A DNA stretch of 64,000 bases from Pseudomonas sp. TH41 (GTDB lineage: Bacteria; Pseudomonadota; Gammaproteobacteria; Pseudomonadales; Pseudomonadaceae): assembly GCF_016650695.1 (NCBI RefSeq), contig NZ_JAEKFH010000009.1, positions 218,396 through 282,395 on the forward strand, written 5' to 3'. Position 1 is the stretch's first letter. Every line of letters starts with the position of its first letter. This document shows positions 18,084-27,527 of the stretch, piece by piece. A model generated the notes under the pieces. It had not been told where the DNA came from, searched no databases, and was given only the letters and a program-made list of their open reading frames with translations. Both the position numbers and the translations under genes were made by a program.

Positions 18084-18947
18084 ATGCAACGTTCACTCCT
18101 CAAAATCAGCGCTGTTGCGTTGCTCCTCGGTACCGCCGGCCTGGCTCAGGCCAGCAGCAGTTGCCTGGCGGACGTCAAGGCTTCTGGCGTGCTGCTCTCG
18201 GGTAATGGCCTGATGGGCACCAAACCCTTCATCTGGCAAAACGAAGACGGCAGCTACGGCGGCTTCGAAGCCGAGCTGTTCAAAGAGATCGGCAAGCGCA
18301 TTGGCGTACCCAAGACCGAGTATGTGGTCACCGAGTGGTCGACGCTGATTCCAGGCATGAAATCCAAGCGCTGGGACATCATCTTGTCCGCCATGTCGGC
18401 CACCCAAGAGCGGGTACAAAACGCCGGGATCCAGTTCACCAACCCCTACTTCCTGAGCTTCAACTATGTGATCGTGAAGACCGACTCACCGATCAAGTCG
18501 ATGGCCGACCTCAAAGGCAAGAAGCTCGCCACCGTGATGGGCACCGACGACTCCCTCAACGCACACCGCCTGGCCGACACCGGCGTGGTCGGTGAAGTCA
18601 TGGACTTCAACGGCTTCGGTGAACCTTTCCAGGCCCTGCAGAACAATCAGGCCGATGCCGTGCTGCTCGATCAGGGCACCCTGATCGGCCAGAAGGAAAC
18701 CATGCAAAACCTGCGCACCGTGGGTGAGCCGATCCTCTATCAACCGAAGCCGGAATGGGCCGCCGCCGAAGCCAAGGCGCCCTACGTCTACGGAACGCAA
18801 GCCATCGCCGTGCGGGGCGAATGTGGCGATCTGCGCGAAGCCATCAACGGTGCCCTCAGCTCAATGATCGCCGACGGCACTCACAAGGCGATCCTCGAAA
18901 AATACGGCGTATGGGATCCCGTGCAAACCAGGCTGACCAAGAACTGA
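18084..18947 (+). CDS. ABC transporter substrate-binding protein (polar amino acid, family 3)
   Basis: 287 residues from ATG 18084 with GGAGA upstream; this start begins a signal peptide (MQRSLLKISAVALLLGTAGLAQA). The mature protein shows the family 3 pattern: NEDGSYGGFEAELFKEIGKRIG, WDIILSAMSATQERVQ and MADLKGKKLATVMGTDD. It should capture its ligand in the periplasm and deliver it to the permease encoded next. The mature sequence begins with SSSCLAD, with a second Cys in VRGECGDL that may form a disulfide. Ligand unknown; the hydroxylase upstream suggests an amino-acid derivative. Confidence 0.88.
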   Translation: MQRSLLKISAVALLLGTAGLAQASSSCLADVKASGVLLSGNGLMGTKPFIWQNEDGSYGGFEAELFKEIGKRIGVPKTEYVVTEWSTLIPGMKSKRWDIILSAMSATQERVQNAGIQFTNPYFLSFNYVIVKTDSPIKSMADLKGKKLATVMGTDDSLNAHRLADTGVVGEVMDFNGFGEPFQALQNNQADAVLLDQGTLIGQKETMQNLRTVGEPILYQPKPEWAAAEAKAPYVYGTQAIAVRGECGDLREAINGALSSMIADGTHKAILEKYGVWDPVQTRLTKN

Positions 18948-18974
18948 CCGGCGCACAAACAAAGGGATACCGCT

Positions 18975-19697
18975 ATGTACGACTTCCTGTTTGTCCTGAT
19001 CCCCAAATACTTCCCATTCCTGCTCAAGGGCGCGGTGGTGACATTGCAACTGTCCGTGCTGAGCATGGCCCTCGGCATCCTCATCGGCCTGGCCGTCGCG
19101 CTTGGCCGACTGACACGCCGGCCGTGGCTGGACTGGCCGCTGCGCTGCTATGTGGAAATCTGGCGAGGGGTACCGCTGGTGGTGCAGTTGCTGGTGATCT
19201 ACTTCACCCTGCCGCAAATCGGCCTGACCCTTTCCGGCTTCTGGGCCGGGGTATTGGGCCTGAGCCTCAACCTCGGCGCTTACCTGTCCGAGGTCTTTCG
19301 GGCTGCCATCCTCTCGCTGGACAAGGGCCAGCGCGAGGCGGGTCTATCCATCGGCATGTCGCGCAACAAAATCTACCTGCGGGTGATCCTGCCCCAAGCC
19401 CTGAAAATCGCGATCCCGACGGTAGGTGGCTACTTTATCTCGTTGCTCAAGGACTCCTCGCTGGTGTCGTTCATTGCCGTGAATGAATTGCTGCGCCACG
19501 GCAGCATCGTCATCGCCAACACCTTCCTGAGCATGCAGGTTTACCTGATGGTCGCCATCATCTACTTCGTCCTGAGCTTCATTGCTGCACGGGGCGTGCA
19601 CTGGATCGAACAACGCCTCACACCCGCTCACCTGCGTACCGGTACCCGTGTCACCCGAAGCCCGATATCCACCAAGCTGACCGAGGCCAAATCATGA
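18975..19697 (+). CDS. ABC transporter permease (HisM/ArtM family)
   Basis: 240 residues with about five membrane segments. The HisMQ pattern is clear: N-terminal LKGAVVTLQLSVLSMALGILIG, EIWRGVPLVVQLLVIYF, and the EAA loop GQREAGLSIGMSRNKIYLRVILPQALKIAIP (about residues 119-149) that contacts the ATPase. Only one permease gene is present, so the transporter is probably a homodimer. Its stop overlaps the ATPase start (ATGA, 19694-19697). Confidence 0.9.
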   Translation: MYDFLFVLIPKYFPFLLKGAVVTLQLSVLSMALGILIGLAVALGRLTRRPWLDWPLRCYVEIWRGVPLVVQLLVIYFTLPQIGLTLSGFWAGVLGLSLNLGAYLSEVFRAAILSLDKGQREAGLSIGMSRNKIYLRVILPQALKIAIPTVGGYFISLLKDSSLVSFIAVNELLRHGSIVIANTFLSMQVYLMVAIIYFVLSFIAARGVHWIEQRLTPAHLRTGTRVTRSPISTKLTEAKS

Positions 19698-20461
19698 ATG
19701 CCGAACCTATCCTGCAGATCAAAGGCCTGCACAAGGCCTACGGGAGCAGCAAGATCCTGCGCGGCGTTGACCTGACGGTAAAACGTGGTGAAGTGGTCTT
19801 CCTCATCGGCCCCAGCGGGGGCGGCAAGTCGACCTTGCTACGCTGTATCAACTTCCTGGAAACGCCCTGTGCCGGCGAGATTACCTTTACCGGCGAGCGC
19901 TTGTGCCATTCGGACAATCAGTCCTACCAGCAGGTGGGCGAATCCAGGCTGCGCATGGCTCGCAGCAAAATGCCGATGGTGTTCCAGCAGTTCAACCTGT
20001 TCAATAACCGCACCGTACTGGAGAACGTCATCGAGGGGCCGTTACACGTGCTGCATCGCCCCAGGCAGGAAGCGATCGCCGAGGCCCAGAGCATCCTCGA
20101 CAAGGTCGGCCTCTCCGCGCGCCTGGACTACTACCCCGACCAGCTGTCCGGCGGCCAGCGCCAGCGGGTCGCGATTGCCCGGGCCTTGGCGATGAAGCCG
20201 GAATTGATCCTGTTCGATGAACCGACCTCGGCGCTAGACCCGGAGCTGGTCTCGGGGGTGCTCGACACCATTCGTGCACTGGCCCAGGAGGGCATGACGA
20301 TGATTATCGTCACCCATGAAATGAACTTCGCGCGCAAACTGGCCGACCGCATTTGCTTCGTCGCCGACGGCGGCATTCTGGAGTCCGGCACCCCGGAAGA
20401 ACTGCTCGCTGCCCCCAACAACAGCCGCATCGCCAGTTTTATCCAGTCGATACAGAACTGA
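19694..20461 (+). CDS. ABC transporter ATP-binding protein (polar amino acid)
   Basis: 255 residues. Walker A GPSGGGKST (about 39-47), Q-loop MVFQQFNLFNN, signature LSGGQRQRVAIARAL (about 151-165), Walker B LILFDEPTSALDP and the H-loop VTHEMNF are all intact. It completes the SBP-permease-ATPase importer and is the last gene of the dioxygenase operon. One small oddity is the insert CHSDNQSYQQVGESRLRMAR between Walker A and the Q-loop. Confidence 0.92.
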   Translation: MNAEPILQIKGLHKAYGSSKILRGVDLTVKRGEVVFLIGPSGGGKSTLLRCINFLETPCAGEITFTGERLCHSDNQSYQQVGESRLRMARSKMPMVFQQFNLFNNRTVLENVIEGPLHVLHRPRQEAIAEAQSILDKVGLSARLDYYPDQLSGGQRQRVAIARALAMKPELILFDEPTSALDPELVSGVLDTIRALAQEGMTMIIVTHEMNFARKLADRICFVADGGILESGTPEELLAAPNNSRIASFIQSIQN

Positions 20462-20833
20462 CCCTGCCTCGCATCCATGCCAGGTTCTCCCTGAACCCGG
20501 CATGGCCCTCCCCTCATCTATGGGGGACTCTAGATCAAACTCGTTCAATGCCCCCCGGCGTGGGGGGGCGTCAAGGGCATCTATCTCACTATTTTTGGGC
20601 GGTGCAGGAAGCGGTGTCCTCTATCGCTTTGCCTGTATTAACGACTTGAACATTCAAGTTGCAGCGCGGAGTGACAGCAGTTCCAGCCTCGACAATATCG
20701 AGATGTACCCACCCGAAATGTCCGGCAGGTTGACACTGCTTTCAACAGGTAGGTCTTGAATGTCGCGGCTCTCCGAACCGCTCTGCATTGCTCCGCCTGT
20801 CTCGCATCCCAAACAACATCAAGAGAATAAAAA
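20462..20833. promoter_or_regulatory. Intergenic region with a hairpin and a 16-bp palindrome
   Basis: This 372-bp gap has no gene. Near its start, CATGCC...GGCATG (20477-20505) can form the end of the ABC operon. At 20644-20659, ACTTGAA-CA-TTCAAGT is a perfect inverted repeat 175 bp before the next gene and could be an operator. The promoter of the saccharopine-dehydrogenase-like gene must lie here. Confidence 0.5.
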
Positions 20834-21967
20834 ATGGCTAAGTATCCCGTCGTTGTCTATGGCGCCAGTGGTTACACCGGCATGCTGATTATGGATTGGC
20901 TGATTGATCAGAACATCGCGTTTACCGCGGTGGCGCGCGATTCCGGGCGTACCCGTGAAATGATGGCGCAGCGTGTGGTGCGACTGGAGTCTGCGACGTA
21001 CGAAATCATCGAAGTCGACCACACTGTCGAATCGCTGACCCAGGCATTCAAGGGTGCCAAGGTCGTTTGCAATACCGTAGGCCCCTTCGCCAAATTCGGT
21101 CTCACCACTGTCGAAGCCGCGCTTAATGCCGGCTGCCACTACCTGGACACCACCGGCGAGCAGTCCTATGTGCGTAGTGTTCGCGACCAGTTTGGTGAGC
21201 GCTTCGCCCAGGCCGGCTTGCTGGTTTCGCCGTCACTGGCGTACATGAATACCTTCTCTGAGATCGCTGCCGAACTGGCGCTCGAACACCCCGGCATCGA
21301 CGCCCTGGAAACGTCGGCGCTGTGCCGTGGCCAACGTGGTATCGGTGCTGGTGTAACGGTTGGCTCCACTGCTTCAATCTTCGAGATGTACCGCGCCGAG
21401 CATTGCTACCTGTGGGACAACAAGCTGGTGGCACACCCTGTTGATGCTTCGTTCTTGATCCCTTCGGCCCACTTCATGCAACCGGTGTTCGCCTTGCCAT
21501 GGGGCGGTACCTCGTTGCCGATCTATTTCGAGAATGATCCGCGCGTACGGTCCTGCGTCTCCTGCGTCGGTTTCTACGACAATGATGCGATGAAGATGGT
21601 GCATTCGCTCAACCAGAAGTGGGAAGCCGAATACAAGCATCTTCCGCCCGAAGCTCAGGATGAGGTACTCAAGAACATCGTCCAGGCGACGACCCCGGCG
21701 ATGCCGCCACGCGAGCGCACGACCTTGATGCGTACGGTCGACACTGCGATCGGCCGCGGGCAGCTTTCGGCCGTGCGCGCCGAAGTGTTCGGTACCACTG
21801 CCTACATTGCCACCGGTGCCTTGCAAGTCGCGGGTGTGATCAAGCTGCTCAACGGCGACACCGCCAAAGTGGGCTTTGCGTCCGGTTCCAAGGCATTCGG
21901 TCACCGCTACCTGCTGGGCTTCTGTGAAGAACGCGGTTTGGCTCGCGCCGTTGTCACCCAACTCTGA
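20834..21967 (+). CDS. Saccharopine dehydrogenase-like NADP-binding oxidoreductase
   Basis: 377 residues. The N-terminus VVVYGASGYTGMLIMDWLI (about residues 6-24) is a Rossmann nucleotide loop of the saccharopine-dehydrogenase/trans-acting enoyl-reductase type. Further family marks are VCNTVGPFAKFG, AGCHYLDTTGE and the GITPS-like AYMNTFSEIAAELAL. Relatives include actinobacterial enoyl reductases acting on lipids or polyketides. Here the enzyme stands at the edge of a cluster with thiolase, CoA ligases and acyl-CoA dehydrogenase, so a role in metabolism of a hydrophobic CoA ester is inferred. The exact substrate is unknown. Confidence 0.75.
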   Translation: MAKYPVVVYGASGYTGMLIMDWLIDQNIAFTAVARDSGRTREMMAQRVVRLESATYEIIEVDHTVESLTQAFKGAKVVCNTVGPFAKFGLTTVEAALNAGCHYLDTTGEQSYVRSVRDQFGERFAQAGLLVSPSLAYMNTFSEIAAELALEHPGIDALETSALCRGQRGIGAGVTVGSTASIFEMYRAEHCYLWDNKLVAHPVDASFLIPSAHFMQPVFALPWGGTSLPIYFENDPRVRSCVSCVGFYDNDAMKMVHSLNQKWEAEYKHLPPEAQDEVLKNIVQATTPAMPPRERTTLMRTVDTAIGRGQLSAVRAEVFGTTAYIATGALQVAGVIKLLNGDTAKVGFASGSKAFGHRYLLGFCEERGLARAVVTQL

Positions 21968-21985
21968 TCAGTCTCGCAGGGTTAA

Positions 21986-22009
21986 ATCGCGCCAGCCCGC
22001 TGGCGCGAT
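21986..22009. terminator. Hairpin between convergent genes
   Basis: Perfect 11-bp stem ATCGCGCCAGC / GCTGGCGCGAT with a two-base loop, between the convergent reductase and LuxR genes. There is no T-run, so it may act as a processing or weak termination site. Confidence 0.6.
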
Positions 22010-22081
22010 CCGGGCAAGTGGATGGTTCGGAGAAGTAGTCAGGTATTCAGGACTGGATCAGGCAACCCGGACGCGTCTCGC

Positions 22082-24820
22082 TCAACCGGACGCTTCGAGA
22101 ATGCCCAGCATGTAGGCGCGATCCACCACATGTTTGCGGGTGCCTGCATGAAATTTGCCGTATAGGTTTTTCAGATGCCACTTTACGGTTTCATCACCGA
22201 CATCCAGTGCAAGGGCTATCTGTTTGTTTGTCAGGTTGCGTGCCAGCAACTGCAACACCTCCCGCTCTTTCGCCGTTAGCAGTCGACTCGGCGAAACGCC
22301 TGTAGCGAAGGGTTCCTGGCGTCGAACCGGAACGGGCGGGATGATTTCCTGCGCAAGCCCCTGGGCATCCTTGTGATGGACCTTCTTCGCCCACATGACG
22401 AGATCGGGATGGGTGTCCTGCAGAATACGCTGTAGGCCGTAGGTGTCGGCCAGACTGATCGCTTCGAGCAGACAGGGCAGTCCATCCCCGCCTGAGTCTT
22501 TGAGCGCCAATGCCTTGAGCAACTGGACCTGAACGATTTCGCGACCACGCTGCAAGCGCTCGGCGAGTTCGTTTGCCACGGCGAGCACGCGCAACATGGC
22601 CTGCCAGTCGCGCTGGGCGAAATAAACGTAAGCGTTGCTCAACCCGACCAGCAACGCCAGTTCCTGTCCCAGTAGACCGCGCTGTTGACGAGCGACATCT
22701 GGCACCAGCGCATCCAGCCGTCTCCAGAGTGCCAGGCAAGAATCGCTTCGGCCGTGCAACGCATGCAGGCGAATTTGCTCACCCAGTGCCACCATGCAGA
22801 AACGTGCGATGCCCCTCTCTTCGCCGAGCGCGAACAATGCCGTCAACAAGTCGTGGCCGCGATGTGGCTGCCCCTGCAAGGTAGCCAGACGTGCCGCCGT
22901 GAGAAATCCCATCGCAATCGCATCCGGCGACGCCAACCGCTCGACAACATCCAGCCGATTGGCGAGTACCGTCGTGGCCTCCTGAATCTCACCTCGCTCC
23001 AGAAGCACAGTGGCCAGTCCACAGGCGAGCATCACCGCCACCGAACTGCGCCGGCCGATATCCTTTTCCGCGCGCAGCAAGCTCTTGCGAAAAGCGGCCT
23101 CGGCCGGAGGCATACGTCCTTCGCTCAAGTAGGTCATGCCCACGACCCACTCACCATAACCGCGAATTCCATCGAGTCCCGGAGTCCACGTATAGTGTGG
23201 TGCGCGCTGAAAGATGCGCCGGGCTTTTTCTGGTTGCCCCTGGAACAGCGTTATGCGGGCGACCAGGTTGGCGACGATAGCTTGCAGCTTGATCGAACCG
23301 GAGGACAATTTGTCCATCCAGGGGGCGAGCAACGCCATTGATTCGTCTGGCTGGTCGGCAAAGTAGGCGGCGGCTGCTGCTATCGCCGCCGCTTCGCAGC
23401 GGGTTTCATCATCCGCAGTCGGGGCCTGCTCAATGCAGGCGATCAACCTCGCTGCCTCGACATGCCGCTCGCTCATCGCCAGGGCCCAGGCGGCCGCAAG
23501 GCACAGACGCGGACGCGACTCCACCTCCTCCGCAGGCAACTCTTCGACCCACTCCAACACTCGGCTGAACTGACCGCGCAGCATGACCTCATAGAGACAC
23601 TGTTCGATCATCAAATATCCTTGAATAGCCTGCCCGGCCAGCAAGTATTGCCGCGCCGCCTCCTCAAAAAAGGCGTTCGCCTCCAGCCAGTTTGCTGCCC
23701 GCTCATGGAGGGCCTGCCGTTGCGCCTGCGGGAGGTCACGAAAACGGCTCTGCAAAAACTCCCGGGCCAAGGGATGGAAACGTACCCAGTCGCTGTCGAC
23801 CCCTTCGGCGAAGATCGGCGTCGAGGCGCATAACTCATGCAGCACTTCCCCTGCCCGCTCACTGCCGGTAAGCGCGGTACAGAGTGAAGGATGAATCACT
23901 TCCAGAAGGGAGAGGCAGGTAATGAAGTCGACCTGTTCTGCAGACAGGCGGGTGACCAGTTTATCGACGAAATAACCCTGGATATCACCGGAACAAGCTG
24001 AGAGATCCTCGATGGCGGTTTCCAGATTGGCACTCTTCTCGATGGCCGCAATCGCCAGTTGCAACCCGAGTGGCCAGCCTTCAGAGATTTCATGCAGGCG
24101 CAGGCAGAGATCGGCGTCGATGCGTTCGCCGAAGCGATTGCTGAGTAGCGCAATAGTCTCTTCGGCACGAAATCTCAAGGCATCTTCCGCAACGCGGACA
24201 TATTGTCCTCGGGCCACAAGGTCAGCGGTGTTAATACTCAGGCGACGACGCGAAGACATGACAATACGCAAATTGGCCGGGGCGTTGTGCAGCAGGTACG
24301 TCAGACAGTGGCGGACCGTCGACTCGGGCAGTGCGTCTACCTCGTCAAGGATCATCACAGTTTCGCCGGCGAGGTCGGCCACTTCCGCCAGCCAGTCGGT
24401 GAGTCCTTCCAGCTCGTCGCGACCATGGCCGGAAGATTTATCGCTGGCACTTGCAAAGGACTGCCGGCCGCTGCCCAGAGCCATGGCTGCCCATAGCCCA
24501 AGGGTAAAACGGCTGCCATCGTCACGCGTATCCAGGGTCAGCCATGCGACCATTGCTCCGCGCGACAAAAACTCCCGTCGCCATTGCGCCAACAGCATCG
24601 TCTTGCCGAAGCCGGCCGGCCCTTGCACGCTGATCGCCAACTTGTCCGCCAGTTCGGAGCAATCAATACTCAGTCGATCGCGCAACTGCCCTCCTCTCTG
24701 GCTGCGCGGAGGGGTTGTCTTGAGCACCAGTTCAGGCTCTATGCGATCCACGTTGGCGATCCCTCTCTGCAATCCCGTGCACGGTATGAAAGAGACCGGA
24801 CATTGATGTTTTTGTGCCAT
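22082..24820 (-). CDS. Large LuxR-type ATP-binding regulator (MalT/AlkS-like)
   Basis: 912 residues from ATG 24820. The N-terminal STAND-type NTPase carries Walker A GPAGFGKTMLL (about residues 67-77) and Walker B VMILDEVDALPE. A long helical-repeat (TPR-like) region fills residues about 400-830. The C-terminal LuxR helix-turn-helix is LTAKEREVLQLLARNLTNKQIALALDVGDETVKWHLKNLY. This layout is that of MalT and of AlkS, the alkane regulator. Such proteins bind an inducer and ATP, oligomerise and activate transcription. Neighbouring genes include an SDR, a thiolase and the reductase, which are the most likely targets. The inducer is unknown; a hydrophobic compound would fit the AlkS-like context. 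Confidence 0.88.
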   Translation of the reverse strand: MAQKHQCPVSFIPCTGLQRGIANVDRIEPELVLKTTPPRSQRGGQLRDRLSIDCSELADKLAISVQGPAGFGKTMLLAQWRREFLSRGAMVAWLTLDTRDDGSRFTLGLWAAMALGSGRQSFASASDKSSGHGRDELEGLTDWLAEVADLAGETVMILDEVDALPESTVRHCLTYLLHNAPANLRIVMSSRRRLSINTADLVARGQYVRVAEDALRFRAEETIALLSNRFGERIDADLCLRLHEISEGWPLGLQLAIAAIEKSANLETAIEDLSACSGDIQGYFVDKLVTRLSAEQVDFITCLSLLEVIHPSLCTALTGSERAGEVLHELCASTPIFAEGVDSDWVRFHPLAREFLQSRFRDLPQAQRQALHERAANWLEANAFFEEAARQYLLAGQAIQGYLMIEQCLYEVMLRGQFSRVLEWVEELPAEEVESRPRLCLAAAWALAMSERHVEAARLIACIEQAPTADDETRCEAAAIAAAAAYFADQPDESMALLAPWMDKLSSGSIKLQAIVANLVARITLFQGQPEKARRIFQRAPHYTWTPGLDGIRGYGEWVVGMTYLSEGRMPPAEAAFRKSLLRAEKDIGRRSSVAVMLACGLATVLLERGEIQEATTVLANRLDVVERLASPDAIAMGFLTAARLATLQGQPHRGHDLLTALFALGEERGIARFCMVALGEQIRLHALHGRSDSCLALWRRLDALVPDVARQQRGLLGQELALLVGLSNAYVYFAQRDWQAMLRVLAVANELAERLQRGREIVQVQLLKALALKDSGGDGLPCLLEAISLADTYGLQRILQDTHPDLVMWAKKVHHKDAQGLAQEIIPPVPVRRQEPFATGVSPSRLLTAKEREVLQLLARNLTNKQIALALDVGDETVKWHLKNLYGKFHAGTRKHVVDRAYMLGILEASG

Positions 24821-24929
24821 CAACGCCCTACTCTGCTGCTTGTTCTAGGGTAACGACCTTGCGTATAGACGATAGCCCCGTAACGGCTGGCGCGGCCTCA
24901 TTTTCTTCAGTTTGCCAGCGGCTTCCCAT

Positions 24930-25688
24930 TCAATCCGGCAACGCAAAGCCTGCGGTCAGTCCGCCGTCCACGGTGTGGCACGAACCATTGATATAGGAAG
25001 CCTTGTCTGAGGCCAGCCATGTCACCAGGTTGGCGACATCCTCTGGAGTGCCCGCACGGCCACCTTGGGGAATCATAGCCTCCAGCATGGCCTGCTCGTT
25101 CTTGCTGAGGTTGTCTTCGGTCATGGCGGTGCGGATATAACCGGGAGCGATGGCAACACTACGAATGTTCTGCCGTCCATGCTCTAGCGCGCAGGCCTTG
25201 GTCAGCCCGATCACACCATGTTTGGCCGCCGTGTAGTGCGGCAGTGTCGCCATACCCACCAGACCATCCACCGACGCTGTGTTGATGATAACGCCACCGC
25301 CGTTGGCTAGCATGGCCGGAATCGCCGCCCTGGCGCAGAAGAAGACGCCGTTCAGATTGATATCAATGACACGGCGCCACTCGGTCACGGAGACGTCGGC
25401 CGTCCGGCCACGAATCCCGCAGATGCCGGCATTGCTGAACAATACATCTACACGCCCAAATTTGCTGACTGCAATGTCGACCATGGCCTGACAGGCCGCT
25501 TCATCGGCGACATTGGTGGTAATGGCGATCGCATTGTCGCCAATCACTTCAAGGGTCTCCTGCAACCCTTCTTCATAGATGTCAGCCAGCACCACGCTCG
25601 CACCCAGGCGCGCAAACTGGATGGCAGAAGCACGACCAATGCCATTGGCAGCGCCCGTTACGATGACAACCTTTCCGGTAAATTCCAC
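24930..25688 (-). CDS. Short-chain dehydrogenase/reductase (SDR)
   Basis: 252 residues from GTG 25688, chosen because GAGGAG lies six bases before it; the frame opens five codons further upstream inside that site. Classical SDR marks: TGAANGIG (about residues 10-17), NVAD, LFSNAG, the catalytic Ser in NTASVDG, and YTAAK (about 154-158). The C-terminal VDGGLTAGFALPD is also typical. It likely oxidises or reduces a hydroxyl/keto group on the substrate of this island. It is divergent from the thiolase gene. Confidence 0.87.
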   Translation of the reverse strand: MEFTGKVVIVTGAANGIGRASAIQFARLGASVVLADIYEEGLQETLEVIGDNAIAITTNVADEAACQAMVDIAVSKFGRVDVLFSNAGICGIRGRTADVSVTEWRRVIDINLNGVFFCARAAIPAMLANGGGVIINTASVDGLVGMATLPHYTAAKHGVIGLTKACALEHGRQNIRSVAIAPGYIRTAMTEDNLSKNEQAMLEAMIPQGGRAGTPEDVANLVTWLASDKASYINGSCHTVDGGLTAGFALPD

Positions 25689-25917
25689 GGTAAATCTCCT
25701 CACTCATGCCCGACGGGCTTTCTTGTTCACCGTCAAACTATCCCGCCCCCCGCCCCTGGGCTTGTCCTTGCAAGCACAAGTCTTGTCCCAAGCAATACGG
25801 ACGCCGCACAAGGCCGATTTATCCCTGCATGCCTGACTTGTTATCAGGTTGCTCCCCTGCCAATTACAAACGGCAAGCATTGTGGATACTGGCCGTCACC
25901 TTGATGAGGGAGTCGCT
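25689..25917. promoter_or_regulatory. Divergent promoter region between SDR and thiolase
   Basis: This 229-bp gap contains clustered CTTGTCC / CAAGCACAAG elements (about 25758-25793) that form overlapping direct and inverted repeats, a plausible activator site. No gene is seen. Confidence 0.4.
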
Positions 25918-27105
25918 ATGAGTACCGATATTGTTATCGCCGGAGTAGGCATGGTGCCTTTCCGAAAACCGGGTCAATCGCAAAGCTACGATGTCATGGG
26001 CGAACAAGCCACTCGTGCGGCGCTCAAAGATGCCGGCATCGACTATGCACTGATCGAGCAAGCGTTTTGTGGCTATGTCTACGGGGATAGCTGCGCGGGA
26101 CAGACCGCGCTCTATCGGGTGGACATCAGCGGCATCCCGATTTTCAACGTTAACAATAACTGCGCCAGTGGCTCTTCGGCTTTTGCCCTGGCGGTCCAGG
26201 CTGTTCGGGGACAGCAGGTCGAATGCGCACTGGCGCTTGGCTTCGAACAGATGCCCGCAGGTGCGATCGACATGGTCTTCCCTGATAAGGTCAGCCCGCT
26301 GACGCGCCACTCGCAAGTAATCGCCGGACTCATGAATCTGAGCGACGAAGAACGCGATACACCACCGGCGGTCTGCATGTTCGGTGCTCAGGTCGACGCC
26401 ATGCTGGAAATGGGCGTGACCGAAAAGACCTTGGCCGAGGTCTGCGTCAAATCACGCAAGCACGCTGCCAACAATGAAAACGCCATCTTTCGTACGCCGT
26501 TGACGGTCGAAGAAATCCTGGCCACGAAGCCTATCTTTCGCGGGCTGCGGAAAAACTTCGCCTGCCCACCGAGCTGTGGCGCCGCCGCGGTGATTGTCTG
26601 CACACCGGAATTTGCCCGCGCCCATGGCATCCGCGCTGACGTGCGCCTTGCAGGTCAGGGCTGGTGCAGCGACCAGCGTAGTTATTTCGAAGGCAGCGTC
26701 ATGGATGTCATGTTCCAGGCACTGAGCCGTGATGCGGCCAACAAGGCCTATGAAGACGCCGGCATCGGTCCGACGGATGTCGACGTCATCGAGTTGCACG
26801 ACTGTTTTGCCAGTAATGAATTAGCCACTTACGTCGCCCTGGGCCTGTGCAAGCAGGAAGAGTTGAACGATTTTGTCGCTTCCGGGCGTGGCACCTATGG
26901 CGGCCAATGGGTGATCAACCCGTCAGGCGGCCTGCTGGCGAAGGGGCACCCGTTGGGGGCTACCGGGTTGGCCCAATTGACAGAGCTGACCTGGCAGCTA
27001 CGCGGCCAGGCTGGAGCTAGACAGGTCCCGGGGGCAAGGGTCGCGTTGCAGCACAACGGCGGACTGGGCAGCGCGGGTTTCGTGCACATTCTCAAGAAAT
27101 ATTGA
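25918..27105 (+). CDS. Thiolase-family protein (SCP-x-like lipid-transfer thiolase)
   Basis: 395 residues from ATG 25918 (AGGGAG upstream). The acyl-accepting Cys lies in NNNCASGSSAF (about residue 79). Further thiolase marks are the C-terminal GHPLGATG (about 351-358) and LQHNGGLGSAGFVHIL, where the second Cys of classical thiolases is absent, as is normal in the SCP-x group. The group cleaves branched or steroid side-chain 3-ketoacyl-CoA esters, or acts in lipid transfer. With nearby CoA ligases and acyl-CoA dehydrogenase, a beta-oxidation thiolysis step is likely. Confidence 0.85.
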   Translation: MSTDIVIAGVGMVPFRKPGQSQSYDVMGEQATRAALKDAGIDYALIEQAFCGYVYGDSCAGQTALYRVDISGIPIFNVNNNCASGSSAFALAVQAVRGQQVECALALGFEQMPAGAIDMVFPDKVSPLTRHSQVIAGLMNLSDEERDTPPAVCMFGAQVDAMLEMGVTEKTLAEVCVKSRKHAANNENAIFRTPLTVEEILATKPIFRGLRKNFACPPSCGAAAVIVCTPEFARAHGIRADVRLAGQGWCSDQRSYFEGSVMDVMFQALSRDAANKAYEDAGIGPTDVDVIELHDCFASNELATYVALGLCKQEELNDFVASGRGTYGGQWVINPSGGLLAKGHPLGATGLAQLTELTWQLRGQAGARQVPGARVALQHNGGLGSAGFVHILKKY

Positions 27106-27196
27106 AGCCCGGGTTGAGTGGCAGATACGCAGGCGATGAGCATCACGTGGTCTCTGCCGACCGGTCGAATCCTGGTAATTAGAGGAACTCATTTTG

Positions 27197-27451
27197 ATGG
27201 CACTGCTGAAACTACTGTGCATCGGCGTCTATGTTCTCGGCGTCACAAGTGCCGTGGGCTTGCTGCCCGCTGCGTGGTCATTCTGGAAAACCATTGCAGC
27301 CGTACTGCTGCTTGCGCATCTGCTCGAGATCATCGTCATGTTCAAGTACGTCAAGCGCTACCGGGGATCGCTGGGTGCAAGTCTGGTCCTGACGCTGCTC
27401 TTTGGCTTTCTGCACTGGAAACCTTTGATGCAAGTGAAACAGCGCCCGTGA
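27197..27451 (+). CDS. DUF1145 small membrane protein
   Basis: 84 residues from ATG 27197 with AGAGGAAC upstream. It is almost entirely hydrophobic with three predicted helices (about 3-22, 28-48, 60-74), and the LLPAAWSFWKTIAAVLLLAHLLE and FGFLHWKPL marks match DUF1145. Function is unknown. It lies 91 bp after the thiolase and probably belongs to the same transcript. Confidence 0.7.
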   Translation: MALLKLLCIGVYVLGVTSAVGLLPAAWSFWKTIAAVLLLAHLLEIIVMFKYVKRYRGSLGASLVLTLLFGFLHWKPLMQVKQRP

Positions 27452-27527
27452 AAATCAGGCGAGTTCATCTTCCGATGAGATTGCGCAGTTTCAATGTCAT
27501 CGGTATGAGTTCGAAGAGGTACGCTTT

